Assembly: GCF_029207565.1 (NCBI RefSeq)
Contig: NZ_JANCMW010000002.1
Location: forward strand, 434,001-498,000
Length of the DNA: 64,000 bases
Direction of reading: 5' to 3'
Source of the DNA: Marinobacter iranensis
Lineage (GTDB): Bacteria > Pseudomonadota > Gammaproteobacteria > Pseudomonadales > Oleiphilaceae
Below the pieces are notes generated by a model. It searched no databases and was not told the origin of the DNA. It was given only the letters and a program-made list of their open reading frames with translations. The translations under genes were made by a program, and so were the position numbers. Within the stretch, counting starts at the first letter, position 1. Each line of letters starts with the position of its first letter. Of the stretch, positions 61,613 through 64,000 are shown piece after piece.

Positions 61613-62386
61613 TTAGCTGGCTGCACTGGGAGTGGCTTCTTCGTCTTTCACGCCGAGCCAGCCGTAACCGCGCTCTTCCAGCTCAAGGGCCAGCTCGCGC
61701 CCACCGGACTTGACGATTTTGCCACCGGCAAGAACATGTACGTGGTCCGGCACGATGTGATTCAGCAGCCGCTGGTAGTGAGTCACCATCAGGATGGCGC
61801 GGTCTTTCGCACGCAGTGCGTTGACGCCCTTGGAAACCACCTGCAGGGCGTCGATATCAAGCCCTGAGTCGGTCTCATCCAGAATCGCCAGTTTGGGCTG
61901 GAGCAACAGGGCCTGGAGAATCTCGTTACGCTTCTTCTCGCCGCCGGAGAAGCCTTCGTTAACCCCGCGCTTGAGGAAGGCGGGATCAAGATCGACCTGC
62001 TTTGAAACCTCCTTCGCCAGCTTCATGAACTCAGCCGCGTTCATCTCCGGCTCGCCACGGTGTGTGCGCATGGCGTTAACGGCGGTGCGCAGGAACTGAA
62101 GGTTGCTGACACCGGGGATCTCCACCGGATACTGGAACGCCAGGAAAATGCCTTCGCGGGCGCGCTCTTCGGTTTCCAGGTCCAGCAGGTTCTCGCCGTT
62201 CAGGGTAATTTCGCCTTCGGTCACCTCAAACGTCTCATTGCCTGCAAGCACCTGGGACAGGGTACTCTTACCTGAGCCATTCGGGCCCATAATGGCATGG
62301 ACTTCCCCGGCCTTGATTTCCAGGTTGATGCCCTTGAGGATTTCTTCCCCCTCAACGGATGCGTGCAGGTTTTTGATGCTCAGCAT
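61613..62386 (-). CDS. sufC: Fe-S cluster assembly ATPase SufC
   Basis: A 257-residue ABC-type ATPase that drives conformational change in the SufBD scaffold. Walker A is GPNGSGKSTLSQVLAG, the signature segment is FSGGEKKRNEILQALLL, and Walker B is LAILDETDSGLDIDAL, with aspartate in place of the usual proline-bearing DEP as in SufC proteins. Length is standard. The next gene upstream, sufB, is 408 bp away, an unusually long gap filled by two copies of the hairpin repeat. Confidence 0.97.
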   Translation of the reverse strand: MLSIKNLHASVEGEEILKGINLEIKAGEVHAIMGPNGSGKSTLSQVLAGNETFEVTEGEITLNGENLLDLETEERAREGIFLAFQYPVEIPGVSNLQFLRTAVNAMRTHRGEPEMNAAEFMKLAKEVSKQVDLDPAFLKRGVNEGFSGGEKKRNEILQALLLQPKLAILDETDSGLDIDALQVVSKGVNALRAKDRAILMVTHYQRLLNHIVPDHVHVLAGGKIVKSGGRELALELEERGYGWLGVKDEEATPSAAS

Positions 62387-62459
62387 TTATGGCTTCTCTC
62401 TTCCTGATGTCTGAATTCTTGTGCCTTGGGCTGACTTCCAACTGTGGGGGAGTCAGCCC

Positions 62460-62553
62460 TCGGGCAGGCCCTTCCGGGATACGCTGTGAATACGTCCATG
62501 TACGCTCGACAAAAACATCCATGTTTTTGACGATCCCGGAAGGGCCTGACCGA
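62460..62553 (-). repeat. Long hairpin element, copy 2 (sufB-sufC gap)
   Basis: Arms at 62460-62480 and 62533-62553 pair at 20 of 21 positions. The 52-nt core (62481-62532), read on the minus strand in the direction of suf transcription, is nearly identical to copy 1: it holds AAAAACATGGATGTTTTT, then GAGCGTACATGGACGTATTC and CAGCGT. The arm sequences differ from those in copies 1 and 3. A second stem-loop (GGGCTGACT and AGTCAGCCC, 62428-62459) flanks it on the side downstream of the core. Confidence 0.9.
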
Positions 62554-62641
62554 TGGCTTCCGCATACTTTTGTGTTTGCCGTCCGAAGCGAATTAACGTG
62601 CTTCGGCAGACTGATCTGTATTCGTGCCCGTTCAAAGTCCG

Positions 62642-62753
62642 GGTCAGTGATCAGGTTGGCTGTTCCGAAACCCTAAAAAACAAGGATGTTTTTTAGGAGC
62701 CTACATGGACGTATTCACGGCGTGTTTCGGAACAGCCAACCTGCTCGCTGACC
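62642..62753 (+). repeat. Long hairpin element, copy 3 (sufB-sufC gap, opposite orientation)
   Basis: Arms at 62642-62671 and 62724-62753 pair at 28 of 30 positions. The 52-nt core (62672-62723) lies on the plus strand, opposite to suf transcription. Its internal hairpin is changed to CCTAAAAAACA-AGGA-TGTTTTTTAGG, broken here at the loop, so both sides of the stem differ from copies 1 and 2 while pairing is kept at 11 positions. The unpaired GCCTACATGGACGTATTC and CGGCGT segment is conserved. A further stem with GCTGAC and GTCAGC follows on its downstream side (62747-62782). Confidence 0.9.
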
Positions 62754-62794
62754 TCCACCTGAATCGGAGGGGCAGAAGTCAGCAGGCCAGTCAG

Positions 62795-64000
<1,206 letters not shown>

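Larger units (their letters stand above)
62387..62794. other. Expanded sufB-sufC intercistronic region
   Basis: A 408-bp gap in an operon whose other genes are mostly 1-13 bp apart. It contains hairpin-element copies 2 and 3 in opposite orientations, two flanking stem-loops, and about 88 bp of unassigned sequence at 62554-62641 with a small CCGAAGC and GCTTCGG inverted repeat. No gene is supported. Confidence 0.75.

Noticed and set aside
62642..62753. Hairpin element as an integron attC site
   Set aside because: No RYYYAAC/GTTRRRY core sites were found at the arm ends, and there is no integrase or cassette array.

Overview
The window looks like chromosomal DNA of a marine gammaproteobacterium, most likely Marinobacter or a close relative. 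The assignment rests on gene content and protein resemblance (a suf-only Fe-S operon with sufT and sufE, monofunctional hisB, the polar-flagellum H-ring genes flgP and flgT, a TraF-like outer-membrane protein, and many acyl-CoA catabolic genes). No rRNA, CRISPR array or complete transposon was seen. One tRNA gene (Phe) is present.

Positions 1-35910 form a large catabolic region. It holds four acyl-CoA dehydrogenases, three AMP-forming acyl-CoA ligases, two LysR regulators and three uptake systems (the tail of a DctM-type TRAP permease, a TAXI-type TRAP system, and a LivHMGF-type ABC system with its binding protein). It contains four modules. (a) 1-5006: TRAP tail, acyl-CoA ligase, a tandem acyl-CoA dehydrogenase pair and an enoyl-CoA hydratase. 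(b) 8585-20907: TAXI transporter, a fused CoA-transferase remnant, an unassigned permease, and the Liv cluster ending in a ligase. (c) 20927-26712: LysR opposite a metallo-beta-lactamase hydrolase, 3-oxoadipate-type CoA-transferase, muconolactone-isomerase-like protein, thiolase and MaoC protein. (d) 26734-35910: LysR opposite a hydratase, acyl-CoA dehydrogenase, class III CoA-transferase and CitE-like lyase, a gene set like that of itaconate breakdown, followed by a ligase, a second metallo-hydrolase and another dehydrogenase.

Positions 35955-64000 are housekeeping. They contain tRNA-Phe, yggX-mutY-asmA, hisBHAF, a yibQ-ctpA-envC-gpmI block, a rhodanese-like protein and secB, trmL with a thiolase, a pteridine-reductase-like gene and cca, a TraF-like gene, flgP-flgT, and the suf operon read leftward (sufB, C, D, S, an A-type carrier, sufT, sufE). 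sufB runs off the right edge.

The most unusual structure is non-coding. Three copies of a long hairpin element lie at 41820-41925 (between hisH and hisA) and at 62460-62553 and 62642-62753 (both between sufC and sufB). Each has a conserved core of 52-54 nt enclosed by long inverted arms. The arms differ between copies, but each pairs almost perfectly with its partner, and a smaller internal stem also changes on both sides. A second repeat family, a REP-like palindrome, occurs singly at 5015-5044 and 43525-43556 and as an inverted pair at 58589-58664.
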